Source: Candidatus Leptovillus gracilis (GTDB lineage: Bacteria > Chloroflexota > Anaerolineae > Promineifilales > Promineifilaceae). From it: a stretch of DNA of 64,000 nt. Both the position numbers and the translations under genes were made by a program. This document shows, in pieces, positions 52,470-59,878 of this stretch. The stretch spans positions 186,001-250,000 of the forward strand of contig JADJXA010000003.1 in the NCBI GenBank assembly GCA_016716065.1, given 5' to 3'. A model generated the notes under the pieces. The model worked only from the letters and a program-made list of their open reading frames with translations, searched no databases and had not been told where the DNA came from. How positions within the stretch are numbered: position 1 is the first letter of the stretch; the number at the start of each line of letters is the position of its first letter.

Positions 52470-53006
52470 ATGCTCAAAAGTAACATCATCTTACTCCGCC
52501 CCGTACGCGACACTGACCTGGATCAACTTTACGCTTTTCACCTGGACATTGACAATCGTGGTGACTTCTTTCCCCGCGGTGTTCTGGCCCAACCACTCTT
52601 CCATAAACGGTTCCAGGAGAGTGGTTTTTGGAACAAAGAGGACGGCATGTTGGTCATCGTCTCTGCGAACGATGAAATCGTCGGCCACATCGAATTTTTC
52701 AAAACCGTCAATTATCTGGACGAGTACGAACTCTCCTACCAGGTATACGCCGCCGAAAAGCGCGGCAAAGGTGTGGCCACCGAAGCCGTCAAACTGCTGG
52801 TGTGTTACCTGTTCGAGAACAAACGAGTCAACCGAATCCGATTAGTCATTCACCCCGACAACGTTGCTTCCCGTCGGCTGGCCGAGAAATGCGGCTTCCG
52901 GCACGAAGGCACAGCCCGTGGGGCGTGGTATCACAAGGGTTTACATCAGGATGTTGAGATTTACGCTGTTCTGCATGAGGATGTGATCGCGCAGAAACGG
53001 CCGTAG
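52470..53006 (+). CDS. GNAT N-acetyltransferase (RimJ/RimL-like)
   Basis: 178 residues, 27 bp after the beta-helix gene. R-P-V-R-D-T-D-L-D-Q-L opens the fold; acetyl-CoA-binding R-G-K-G-V-A-T-E-A lies near residue 98, and H-P-D-N-V-A-S-R-R-L-A-E-K-C-G-F-R-H-E-G at ~128-147, characteristic of the RimJ/RimL subgroup. It transfers an acetyl group to an amine; the substrate may be a protein N-terminus, antibiotic or small molecule. The residue order fits a single complete domain. It may be co-transcribed with the oxidase locus 68 bp downstream. Confidence 0.9.
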   Translation: MLKSNIILLRPVRDTDLDQLYAFHLDIDNRGDFFPRGVLAQPLFHKRFQESGFWNKEDGMLVIVSANDEIVGHIEFFKTVNYLDEYELSYQVYAAEKRGKGVATEAVKLLVCYLFENKRVNRIRLVIHPDNVASRRLAEKCGFRHEGTARGAWYHKGLHQDVEIYAVLHEDVIAQKRP

Positions 53007-53074
53007 TTGCATTTTTTAGAGGTGGTCGGGCCGAAACCGGCCACAACAATTTCAGATTCTTTTGGAGGTAAACG

Positions 53075-53107
53075 ATGAACATGGATGTTTTAGAAATGAC
53101 AGGCAGT
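53075..53107 (+). pseudogene. 5' fragment (11 codons) of the interrupted FAD oxidase gene
   Basis: TTTTGGAGGTAAACGATG gives a strong start at 53075. The codons read M-N-M-D-V-L-E-M-T-G-S and then the IS begins. Joining them across the duplicated GGCAGT to V-N-L-L-D-E-E-A-V-T-A-F at 54622 restores one open frame, so this is the native start of the oxidase. Confidence 0.8.
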
Positions 53108-54621
53108 CTTTACTTTCCGGTAACTGCTTGCCCCAAAAGGGCAAAACGAACAATCCAAAGCCCAGCTTTGGCTCAAAGAACTTTAACAATGTGGGCGAAA
53201 ATAGCGCCAAATACCGTTTCAGGGAGCCGTTTGGCGTCGTTTCCTTCGCCGATGGGCTAGAATTCCCTTGGGCAAATGGGCCGTAACCGACTGCTTTTCT
53301 CGAAGTCGGTCAGCAAAAGGTATTCATTAGGAAAAACTGCCCTGGCTAACACGCGCCGCAACCGTCCTGAGGTGCGCTTCGGCTGCCTGTCCCAAAATCC
53401 GGTAGGCATCGCCGGCAGCACCGCAGCCAGGTAGGTCAGGATGTTAGCCACCAACAACGCCAACTCTGGCAGCCGGAGAACTGAGACGGGGGCAAAAACA
53501 GATTGACGATGTAATCCCAACATTTGCTTGGCGACCAGTGGCGGTTGCTCAACGGGCCAGCGGTCAAGGTAGAGAAGAAAGACCGTCTCTGCCGAGGCCG
53601 CCAGGTTTGTGCCCAGAACCATTGGCTTCTTATACAAAGGGTCGGAAAAGGTCCAAATGGTGAAGGTTTGCGTCGCATCGGCCACTTTCTGGTCAGCACG
53701 CACCAGCTCTTGCCAGCCTTGAACTTGAATGGTGCGTCCTTGAAATTGAAATTGCGTGCTGACATCCGGCGACGTCGCTGCTATCAGGTGTTCGAGTCGT
53801 TCCCGCGGCAACGGACGCACTTTTTCACCGTATTGAGCCGGTCGGCCTCGATCCTTAGCCGGCGGCAGATAGTTGCGTCGCCCGGTTACATTCACCGCCT
53901 GGCGAATGACATACCAGGCAATGTTGGCTGTCTGCACGTCGGCCAATCCCACACCAGCATCATGAATCCAAACTTCCTTCTCGTCCAGATAGGTGCTTGC
54001 CTGGCGCAAAATATCCGCCTTGAGGTCGGCTTCGCTCATCTCTGACCGCTTGACCCGAATTATCCGCTTGAGCAAAGGAACCCGTTGTCCATCCACTTGC
54101 CCCACCTGCGTGATGACCCCGTAGCCGACGCCTTTGACGGCCCGATTCGCTAGACGATAAAAGAACTTGCCGGCCCAACCCTGGAGTTTAGGTCGCCAAA
54201 AAAGCTGTGATGTCCACGGCCAATGGTCGGTAGCCATCATATTCACGGGGCTGCCAACGCCCTTCACGCAGGACGATCGCGCGCCAACGCCCGATCAGTT
54301 CGCTGATGGACCAAACGCCATAGCGCAGCGCTGACCAACTCCGCCTGACCTGGCCTGGCGTGAAACCGGATTCAACCAATGCGCCGTGAACAGCACCTCG
54401 GCTTCTGGAGAAAGGACCCATTGAGCATGACCCACATTAAATGTAAAAGAGCCAGGTTCGTGCCCACAGGCAGAATTTGTACGATTTCTTCCAGAACTTG
54501 TATAGTTCGGATGATGGCGATTGACATATGTCCTCCTTGCAGTTTGTGTTTTTGCTACCTGCAATTATGAACAAGTTGGTCGCCATCAGCACCTATGACT
54601 TACCGGAAAGTAAAGGGCAGT
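53102..54621. mobile_element. 1.5-kb IS (53108-54615) with 6-bp duplication GGCAGT
   Basis: Perfect 16-bp inverted ends CTTTACTTTCCGGTAA at 53108-53123 and, reversed, at 54600-54615. GGCAGT occurs directly at 53102-53107 and 54616-54621. The interior carries a decayed minus-strand transposase. The element lies inside the oxidase gene after codon 11; its right end supplies an alternative ATG (54595) in the oxidase frame. Confidence 0.9.
53257..54527 (-). pseudogene. Transposase of the IS inside the oxidase gene
   Basis: Starts at the ATG 54527 after AAGGAGG (M-S-I-A-I-I-R-T-I-Q-V-L-E-E-I-V). The frame breaks near 54408 (M-L-N-G-S-F-L-Q against G-A-V-H-G-A-L-V-E-S-G-F) and again near 54195 (D-I-T-A-F against W-R-P-K-L-Q-G-W). 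The remaining ORF ends at 53257 and includes L-Y-L-D-R-W-P-V-E-Q and L-P-A-M-P-T-G-F-W-D-R-Q-P-K-R-T, a DDE transposase C-terminal pattern. I cannot fix the IS family. Two indels make it inactive as read. Confidence 0.8.
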
Positions 54622-56025
54622 GTGAATTTGTTAGATGAAGAAGCGGTAACTGCGTTTACAGGCAGTTTACGGGGCGAATTGATCCAGCCCGGAGACGGCC
54701 GTTACGATGAGGCGCGGCAGCTTTACAACGGCATGATTGATAAACGACCTGGACTTATTGCCCGCTGTGTGGATGCGGCCGATGTGCAGGCCGCGGTTAC
54801 CTTTGCCCGTGAAAACCGGCTGCTGCTGGCCGTGCGCGGCGGCGGTCACAATGGCGCCGGGCTGGGAAGCTGTGATGATGGGCTGGTTATTGACCTTTCG
54901 CTCATGAAAGGCATTCGCGTGGACCAGGCGGCAAGCACAGTGCGCGTTGAAGGGGGCTGTCTGTGGGGTGATGTGGATCACGCCACTTACCCGTATGGTT
55001 TGGCCGTGCCGACTGGCTTTCTTTCCACGACGGGTGTAGGCGGGCTGACACTGGGCGGCGGCCTGGGTTATCTCACCCGCCATTATGGTCTGACGATTGA
55101 TAATCTGTTAGAGGTGGATATGGTGCTGGCCGACGGCCGTTTGGTCACGGCTAGCACTGAGGAAAATGAAGATCTCTTCTGGGCGGTGCGCGGCGGCGGC
55201 GGTAACTTCGGTGTCGTCACTTCTTTCCTCTTCCAGGGCCGTCCGGTGAGCATGGTGTATGGCGGGCCGATGTTCTGGGAGATGGAACATGCGGCTACTG
55301 TCATGCGCACCTGGCGCGAATTGATCCTGACCGGCCCTGATGAGCTTAACGGCTGGTTTGGCTTTCACACCGTCCCGCCGGTTGATATGTTCCCAGTAGA
55401 GCACCATTTGAAGAAAACGGCCGTTATCACCTGGTGCTATACCGGCGACCCGGAAAAGGCCGAACAGATCTTCGCGCCCATCCGCGCCTTGGCGCCATTG
55501 GCCATGGACTTTGCCGGGCCGATTCCTCTGCCTGCCTTGCAAAGCCTGTTCGACGGCTTGTATCCACCTGGCCTGCAATGGTATTGGAATGCCGATTTCT
55601 TCACCGAGCTCAACGATGAGGTTATTGACCTGCATATTAAACACGCCTCACAGCTGCCTACGGTCCACTCCACGATGCACATTTATCCCATTAACGGCGC
55701 AGCCCATCGGGTAGGAGAAAATGACACCGCCTGGAGCTTCCGCGAAGCGAACTTTGCCCAGGTGATTGTAGGCGTAGACCCTGATCCGGCTAACAATGAA
55801 CGTATGATCCAATGGTCGAAAGCTTACTGGAGTGCCCTCCACCCTTATTCGGCTGGTGGCGCTTACGTGAATATGATGATGGATGAAGGTGTGGATCGTG
55901 TTGAAGCAGCATACCGGCATAACTATGCGCGCCTGGCGCAGATAAAGGCCAAATACGACCCCGGCAACCTGTTCCGCGTCAACCAAAACATCAAACCTTT
56001 AATAAAATCGGGTATCTATGATTGA
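54595..56025 (+). CDS. FAD-linked oxidoreductase, berberine bridge enzyme-like (5' end displaced by IS)
   Basis: 476 residues from an ATG supplied by the IS end; native coding resumes at 54616-54621 after the first six IS-derived codons. The FAD-binding domain (PCMH type) has V-R-G-G-G-H-N-G-A-G-L-G at ~78-89 and G-G-L-T-L-G-G-G-L-G-Y-L near 145-156, plus W-A-V-R-G-G-G-G-N-F-G-V-V at ~196-208; the C-terminal BBE motif Y-D-P-G-N-L-F-R-V-N-Q-N-I lies before the end. The His of the G-G-G-H motif normally carries FAD covalently. It oxidises a substrate such as a sugar, alcohol or alkaloid-like compound. No ribosome site precedes 54595, so expression may now be poor. A thioesterase follows 17 bp later. 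Confidence 0.88.
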   Translation: MTYRKVKGSVNLLDEEAVTAFTGSLRGELIQPGDGRYDEARQLYNGMIDKRPGLIARCVDAADVQAAVTFARENRLLLAVRGGGHNGAGLGSCDDGLVIDLSLMKGIRVDQAASTVRVEGGCLWGDVDHATYPYGLAVPTGFLSTTGVGGLTLGGGLGYLTRHYGLTIDNLLEVDMVLADGRLVTASTEENEDLFWAVRGGGGNFGVVTSFLFQGRPVSMVYGGPMFWEMEHAATVMRTWRELILTGPDELNGWFGFHTVPPVDMFPVEHHLKKTAVITWCYTGDPEKAEQIFAPIRALAPLAMDFAGPIPLPALQSLFDGLYPPGLQWYWNADFFTELNDEVIDLHIKHASQLPTVHSTMHIYPINGAAHRVGENDTAWSFREANFAQVIVGVDPDPANNERMIQWSKAYWSALHPYSAGGAYVNMMMDEGVDRVEAAYRHNYARLAQIKAKYDPGNLFRVNQNIKPLIKSGIYD

Positions 56026-56042
56026 GAGTAAAGGAGTCCTGA

Positions 56043-56474
56043 ATGTCGAAGGCACCCATCATTTTTAAGAGCACACACCGGATACAATTCTCTGATCTCG
56101 ATCCCTATAATCATATGAGTACGGGGAAGTACGCGACTTATTTTGTCGACCATCGGATGGAGGGGTTACGTGACTATGTTGGCTGGGATCTGAGGACCCT
56201 GGGGACGTTGCCGTTCATGACCTGGGTTCGAAGAGTGGAAATAGATTTTCTGCGGCCTGTTCGGGGCGATCAGGAGATTACTATCACGTCTTACGTACGT
56301 GAGTTCCGCGGGCCTGATGCGCTCATAGAATGCACTATGGTCGATTCCGCTGGACAGGGTGTATCGCGCTGCCTCATGACCGTTGCCCATGTTGACAAGG
56401 TAACGAATCGCGCGACGGACTGGCCGCCCGACCTTATGGTGCTGTTCTTCGAAAAAAACAGCCTGATCCCCTGA
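56043..56474 (+). CDS. Acyl-CoA thioesterase, 4HBT hotdog family
   Basis: 143 residues, 17 bp after the oxidase stop, AGGAG ahead of the ATG (56043). The hotdog motif F-S-D-L-D-P-Y-N-H-M-S-T-G-K-Y-A-T-Y-F has the Asp and His positions typical of 4-hydroxybenzoyl-CoA-type and YbgC-like thioesterases. Then come a hot-dog helix and strands (R-R-V-E-I-D-F-L-R-P-V-R-G-D, then I-T-S-Y-V-R-E-F-R). Hydrolyses an acyl-CoA; substrate unknown. Probably in one operon with the oxidase. Confidence 0.9.
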   Translation: MSKAPIIFKSTHRIQFSDLDPYNHMSTGKYATYFVDHRMEGLRDYVGWDLRTLGTLPFMTWVRRVEIDFLRPVRGDQEITITSYVREFRGPDALIECTMVDSAGQGVSRCLMTVAHVDKVTNRATDWPPDLMVLFFEKNSLIP

Positions 56475-56814
56475 TTGACTGACAAATCTTTTCCGGGAGC
56501 GTTTTCAAAAACAAAAAGAGGAAGCGTGATGGCATCTGGTGCATATCGCTTATCTGCAACTCTGGGTAGCACGCTATCTGGCCAACAGCCTGCCCCGTCT
56601 CTGGGAACGCAACCTGCCAGAGATGCAAACAGTGGCAGTTGAGCTTGGCACGGCTTGTCGAAAGTCCAATTCCATAAATCAGCTGAATTTTAGCCTAAAA
56701 ACGGCCCGATCTTGATGGTTTACTGAACATAAAGCAAGCCATAATTCAAAAAACTCGCTATAGCAACTTCACCACGATTAAGTGTGGTGCTACCACGGGA
56801 GCTATAACCGGTGA
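56475..56814. other. Spacer with transposase relic
   Basis: Apart from the relic at about 56530-56690, no gene is visible. The region up to the alpha/beta hydrolase stop is AT-richer than its surroundings. Confidence 0.45.
56530..56690 (+). pseudogene. Transposase fragment
   Basis: A frame reading H-I-A-Y-L-Q-L-W-V-A-R-Y-L-A-N-S-L-P-R, then W-E-R-N-L-P-E-M-Q resembles the conserved C-terminal segment of an IS4/IS701-type transposase seen in many actinobacterial and Chloroflexota genomes. Only ~45 residues remain, with no start or ends, so it is a dead remnant of an element other than the two complete ISs here. Confidence 0.5.
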
Positions 56815-57678
56815 CTAAAGAGACATGAATTGGGCGATCAGTGCCGCCAGCTCCGGCCCTTTTTCATCTTGCACGTAATGGCCGGCGTCGGCGTAGCGGG
56901 TAACGCTCGCTTCGGGGAAAAGCATCATCCAGCGGCGCAATTCCTTCTCGCGGAAGGCAATATCCTTCATCCCCCAGGCCAACATCGCCGGTTTATCCGC
57001 TAACTGCGCGCGCTGCGCCCAAAGCTGCCCCAGCCAATCCGTCGCGCCGATGATCTGACCGGGGAAAACCCAACTCCCTTTGCGGCTTTCGGGCGTGGGC
57101 AGGTGGTTGAGGTAATGGGCGTGAATGGGGGGCGTCAATTTACGCTTGTCACCGTAGGCCGTCCGCACCACGGAGCGGGCAAAAAAGTTGAAATAGCGAA
57201 TCAGGAAACGGCCGATTACCCCGCCCATGAAGCCGCTAAAAGCGCGATAATACCAATCGTCGTTCACCGGCCACAGCCAGGTGTTCAAAATAACCAGCCG
57301 CCTGACGCGCTCTGGGTTGCGGATGGCGTAAGCGAGGCCGATGGGGCCGCCCCAATCCTGCACCACCAGGGTGATGCCGGTCAGGTCGAGGGCGTCCAGG
57401 AAAGTTTGCAGGTTGGCGGCGTGGTCCTGCGGCCGGTAGGTCCAATCGTATGGCTTGTCGGACAGACCAAAGCCGATGTGGTCCATGGCGATGCAGCGGT
57501 AACGGCCGTTTAGCCCATTGATCAAGTGGCGATACACAAACGACCAGACCGGGTTGCCATGAACCATCACAATTGGTTCCCCCGCGCCTACGTCCACATA
57601 ACTCATCTGGCCCATGGGCAGGCTGAACTGCTTTGGGATAAACGGGTATTCTCGCTGGTCAAGCCATGTCGGTATCAT
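56815..57678 (-). CDS. Alpha/beta hydrolase, haloalkane dehalogenase-like
   Basis: 287 residues. Oxyanion motif M-V-H-G-N-P-V-W-S at ~38-46, nucleophile Asp in V-V-Q-D-W-G-G-P-I-G (~108), and catalytic His in Y-A-D-A-G-H-Y-V-Q-D-E (~265). Asp as nucleophile, the G-N-P oxyanion segment with a Trp after the Asp, and a helical cap (V-N-D-D-W-Y-Y-R-A-F-S-G-F) point to dehalogenase-type chemistry (C-Cl cleavage to an alcohol), although related epoxide hydrolases share these features. The operator-like repeat at 57711-57729 lies just upstream, and the TetR gene ends 64 bp away, so TetR probably controls it. Confidence 0.85.
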   Translation of the reverse strand: MIPTWLDQREYPFIPKQFSLPMGQMSYVDVGAGEPIVMVHGNPVWSFVYRHLINGLNGRYRCIAMDHIGFGLSDKPYDWTYRPQDHAANLQTFLDALDLTGITLVVQDWGGPIGLAYAIRNPERVRRLVILNTWLWPVNDDWYYRAFSGFMGGVIGRFLIRYFNFFARSVVRTAYGDKRKLTPPIHAHYLNHLPTPESRKGSWVFPGQIIGATDWLGQLWAQRAQLADKPAMLAWGMKDIAFREKELRRWMMLFPEASVTRYADAGHYVQDEKGPELAALIAQFMSL

Positions 57679-57710
57679 TTTCTCGACTCCTTGCGTAAAA
57701 ACAATTTAAT

Positions 57711-57729
57711 GAGTGAACGATGTTCACTC
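57711..57729. promoter_or_regulatory. TetR-type operator, site 1
   Basis: GAGTGAAC-GAT-GTTCACTC, a perfect 8-bp inverted repeat with a 3-bp centre, 33 bp upstream of the hydrolase start. The same half-site occurs upstream of the TetR gene, so this is the probable repressor-binding site for the hydrolase. Confidence 0.75.
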
Positions 57730-57742
57730 GGTGGCAAAAAAA

Positions 57743-58339
57743 TTAGACGGTAAAACCCTCTATCACCTTTTGCATGATGACGCGGCTCACAGCCAACAAC
57801 TCATCCCGCTCATCGAGCAGCACAGTGGTATGCAGCGAAGCAATCCCATGCACTGTCGCCCAACAATGGTAGGTGATGGCCGTCGTGTCATACGCGCCCT
57901 GTGGGGAAAACTCGCCGTTCGCCATGCCCATCTGCACAATTTGCAGCAGCGCGCGCATCGCCAACACCCGCTGCTCGCCAGAGGTGGCTCTGGACGGCTC
58001 CATGTTGAACATGAGGTGATACTCTTGTGGCTGCTGCCCGGCGTACTCAATGTACGCCATACCCCCGGCCAGCAGCATCTCCGCCGCACTGCCGGCGGAG
58101 TGAATGCGCACGGCGATGAAGGCGTTCAGTCGTGCAAAGCAGTCGGCGCGCACCGCGTCAATCAACTCCTCTTTGCTGCCGAAATATTTGTACAGCGCCC
58201 CCGGCGTGTAATCAATGCTGTCAGCCAACGCGCGAATGGACAACCCGTCCATGCCCTGCTCCACCAGGATATGGCGGGCATTGTGGATGATTTCCTGACG
58301 GGTTTGCGCCAGCCGGCGCGCTTGTGGGGAGAGTTCGTT
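57743..58339 (-). CDS. TetR-family transcription regulator
   Basis: 198 residues from the ATG at 58339 (M-N-E-L-S-P-Q-A-R-R-L-A-Q); a GTG at 58372 is unlikely because it lies within the operator copy at 58357-58373. The N-terminal helix-turn-helix (I-H-N-A-R-H-I-L-V-E-Q-G-M-D-G-L-S-I-R-A-L-A) and T-P-G-A-L-Y-K-Y-F-G-S-K-E-E-L are classic TetR; a C-terminal ligand-binding helical bundle follows. Two operator copies suggest auto-repression plus control of the adjacent dehalogenase-like hydrolase in response to a hydrophobic ligand. Confidence 0.92.
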   Translation of the reverse strand, partial: NELSPQARRLAQTRQEIIHNARHILVEQGMDGLSIRALADSIDYTPGALYKYFGSKEELIDAVRADCFARLNAFIAVRIHSAGSAAEMLLAGGMAYIEYAGQQPQEYHLMFNMEPSRATSGEQRVLAMRALLQIVQMGMANGEFSPQGAYDTTAITYHCWATVHGIASLHTTVLLDERDELLAVSRVIMQKVIEGFTV

Positions 58340-58356
58340 CATATCGGGTAAAATCA

Positions 58357-58373
58357 AGTAAACATTGTTCACT
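58357..58373. promoter_or_regulatory. TetR-type operator, site 2
   Basis: AGTAAAC-ATT-GTTCACT, the same palindrome as at 57711-57729 with one mismatch in the arms. Lies 18 bp upstream of the TetR ATG, fitting autoregulation. Confidence 0.7.
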
Positions 58374-58474
58374 AATTATACATTATTTACCCATGCTGCC
58401 AAATGGGGTGTTTTTGCAGCAAAAACGGCCGTTCTAAATGTCAGCCTATTCCCCGGCAAGCACGCCAGTTTGCG

Positions 58475-59044
58475 CTAATCCGGCCGGTTTTTCTCCCACA
58501 GGGCGCGCCATATGCCCAGTGTGCCCGAGCGAGCTGCGGCTACATCAATGCGTTCCCGATTCAAGTCGGTTCCTTGTAAGCGAACGATAGAAGCAATATC
58601 GTCCAGGTGGCGCGTGGATTGACTGTCTTGATAGGCGCGCAGCTTGGCGATAACCACTGAAGTCGGTGTAATGTAGGCCGCGCGGCGCGTCTCGTCAAAA
58701 GGGAGATAAACGCGCTCGGCCATCATCGCTTGTAGCTCTGGTTCAATGGGCACGTAAAAATCGGTCTTAATGTGATAGGCCAGGTGAATGACATTAAAAA
58801 AACCGCCGCCCAAAGCCGCATTGACAGTCATTTCATCCACATGAAAGTGACTTTCTCGCAGCCGGCGGACAAATAGAGAGACGGCGAACTGTTCCGGGCT
58901 GAGTAAGATGTCCATGTCCTGGGTGAAACGAGGCTCGCCATAAGCAATAACGGCCATACCGCCCCAAATGGCGTATTGGGCGCCAACGGCTTCCAGGACA
59001 TCAATGACGCCGCCAAACGCCTGGCTTTGTTCGTAGTTTGTCAT
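58475..59044 (-). CDS. Nucleotidyltransferase, AbiEii/DUF6036-like
   Basis: 189 residues. The pol-beta-type signature I-W-G-G-M-A-V-I-A-Y-G-E-P-R-F-T-Q-D-M-D-I-L sits at ~26-47, containing the G-G and D-x-D of a nucleotidyltransferase, with I-A-K-L-R-A-Y at ~131. DUF6036 and AbiEii-type NTases are known toxins or defence enzymes that modify tRNA or nucleotides. It starts in the last four bases of the upstream gene (ATGA overlap), so translation is coupled. Probably paired with the upstream regulator-like gene. Confidence 0.8.
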   Translation of the reverse strand: MTNYEQSQAFGGVIDVLEAVGAQYAIWGGMAVIAYGEPRFTQDMDILLSPEQFAVSLFVRRLRESHFHVDEMTVNAALGGGFFNVIHLAYHIKTDFYVPIEPELQAMMAERVYLPFDETRRAAYITPTSVVIAKLRAYQDSQSTRHLDDIASIVRLQGTDLNRERIDVAAARSGTLGIWRALWEKNRPD

Positions 59045-59628
59045 GCGAAACTGTCCGCTGCAACGCCAAATACCTGCCGCCGCGCTTCGTTACTGACCCC
59101 TTCGGCCGACCAATCGGGGTGAGCTTCGGCTAGAATGAGTTTTTTCTGACGCAAGGCAAAATCGGCGGCGGCAAAAGCGCGGCTGTTCTTTTGCGGAACA
59201 GATAAGCGGCGGATATGGTTGATAAGCTCCCAATTGACCACTTCATATGGATGGGACAACGGCCGTTGCAAAGCCGGATACTGCAAATAATAGCCGCATA
59301 TTTCTGGGCGGCGGCTATACGCAATGCGGATGCCGCCTTGACGCAGAGCGGACAAATCCCTGGCCAGCGCTTCTTGGGGCAGTTTTCCCCAACATTCTTG
59401 GCCGAGCTGAGCGGCGATTGTTTGCCAAATTTCTTCGCGGGCATGGGGACGGCCGTCAGCCAGCAAATCGGTCAGTGCGGCGCGTCTGGCGGCGATTTTG
59501 TCAGAGCGCATGTGACCAGCCATTGCCGCCAGGCGCAAAGACAATTCGGGCGATTGTTGTTGGGCGTCTCTCGCCCATTTTTCCGCGGGGTGTGCCACAT
59601 CTACCATAACCAGATTATAAGCAAACAT
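59041..59628 (-). CDS. Winged-helix-like partner of the nucleotidyltransferase
   Basis: About 195 residues from the ATG at 59628 (M-F-A-Y-N-L-V-M-V-D); an ATG at 59607 is equally possible and neither has a clear ribosome site. The middle looks like a winged helix (A-A-R-R-A-A-L-T-D-L-L-A-D-G-R-P-H-A-R-E-E-I-W, then I-A-Y-S-R-R-P-E-I-C-G-Y-Y-L). Overlap of 4 bp with the nucleotidyltransferase start couples the two. The wHTH-plus-NTase pair recalls AbiEi/AbiEii type IV toxin-antitoxin modules, but the sequence match is too weak to claim it. The N-terminal 40 residues are unassigned. Confidence 0.65.
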   Translation of the reverse strand: MFAYNLVMVDVAHPAEKWARDAQQQSPELSLRLAAMAGHMRSDKIAARRAALTDLLADGRPHAREEIWQTIAAQLGQECWGKLPQEALARDLSALRQGGIRIAYSRRPEICGYYLQYPALQRPLSHPYEVVNWELINHIRRLSVPQKNSRAFAAADFALRQKKLILAEAHPDWSAEGVSNEARRQVFGVAADSFA

Positions 59629-59878
59629 GCGTTGAAACACAATTTTAATTTTTTCCCTTGTCCTGGCACTTATCTTTTCCCCTACCTTGAATAGCAGACC
59701 ACTATTGTGGATCCAGTTTCCAGACAGAGGCAAGCGCGAAAGCTATGATTCACAGGCGTCCAAGATAACGCTCGTTTTATTGGACAAAGGATGGCAATGT
59801 GATGTTAACAAGACCGGAAGTTTTCCGACGCTTACGACACAAGCCCTATATAGAACGGCCGCCAGAAAACTGTCGCTT
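59629..59878. other. Intergenic, no gene seen
   Basis: Between the winged-helix gene and the stop of the giant regulator. No ORF with good start or composition. Confidence 0.4.
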
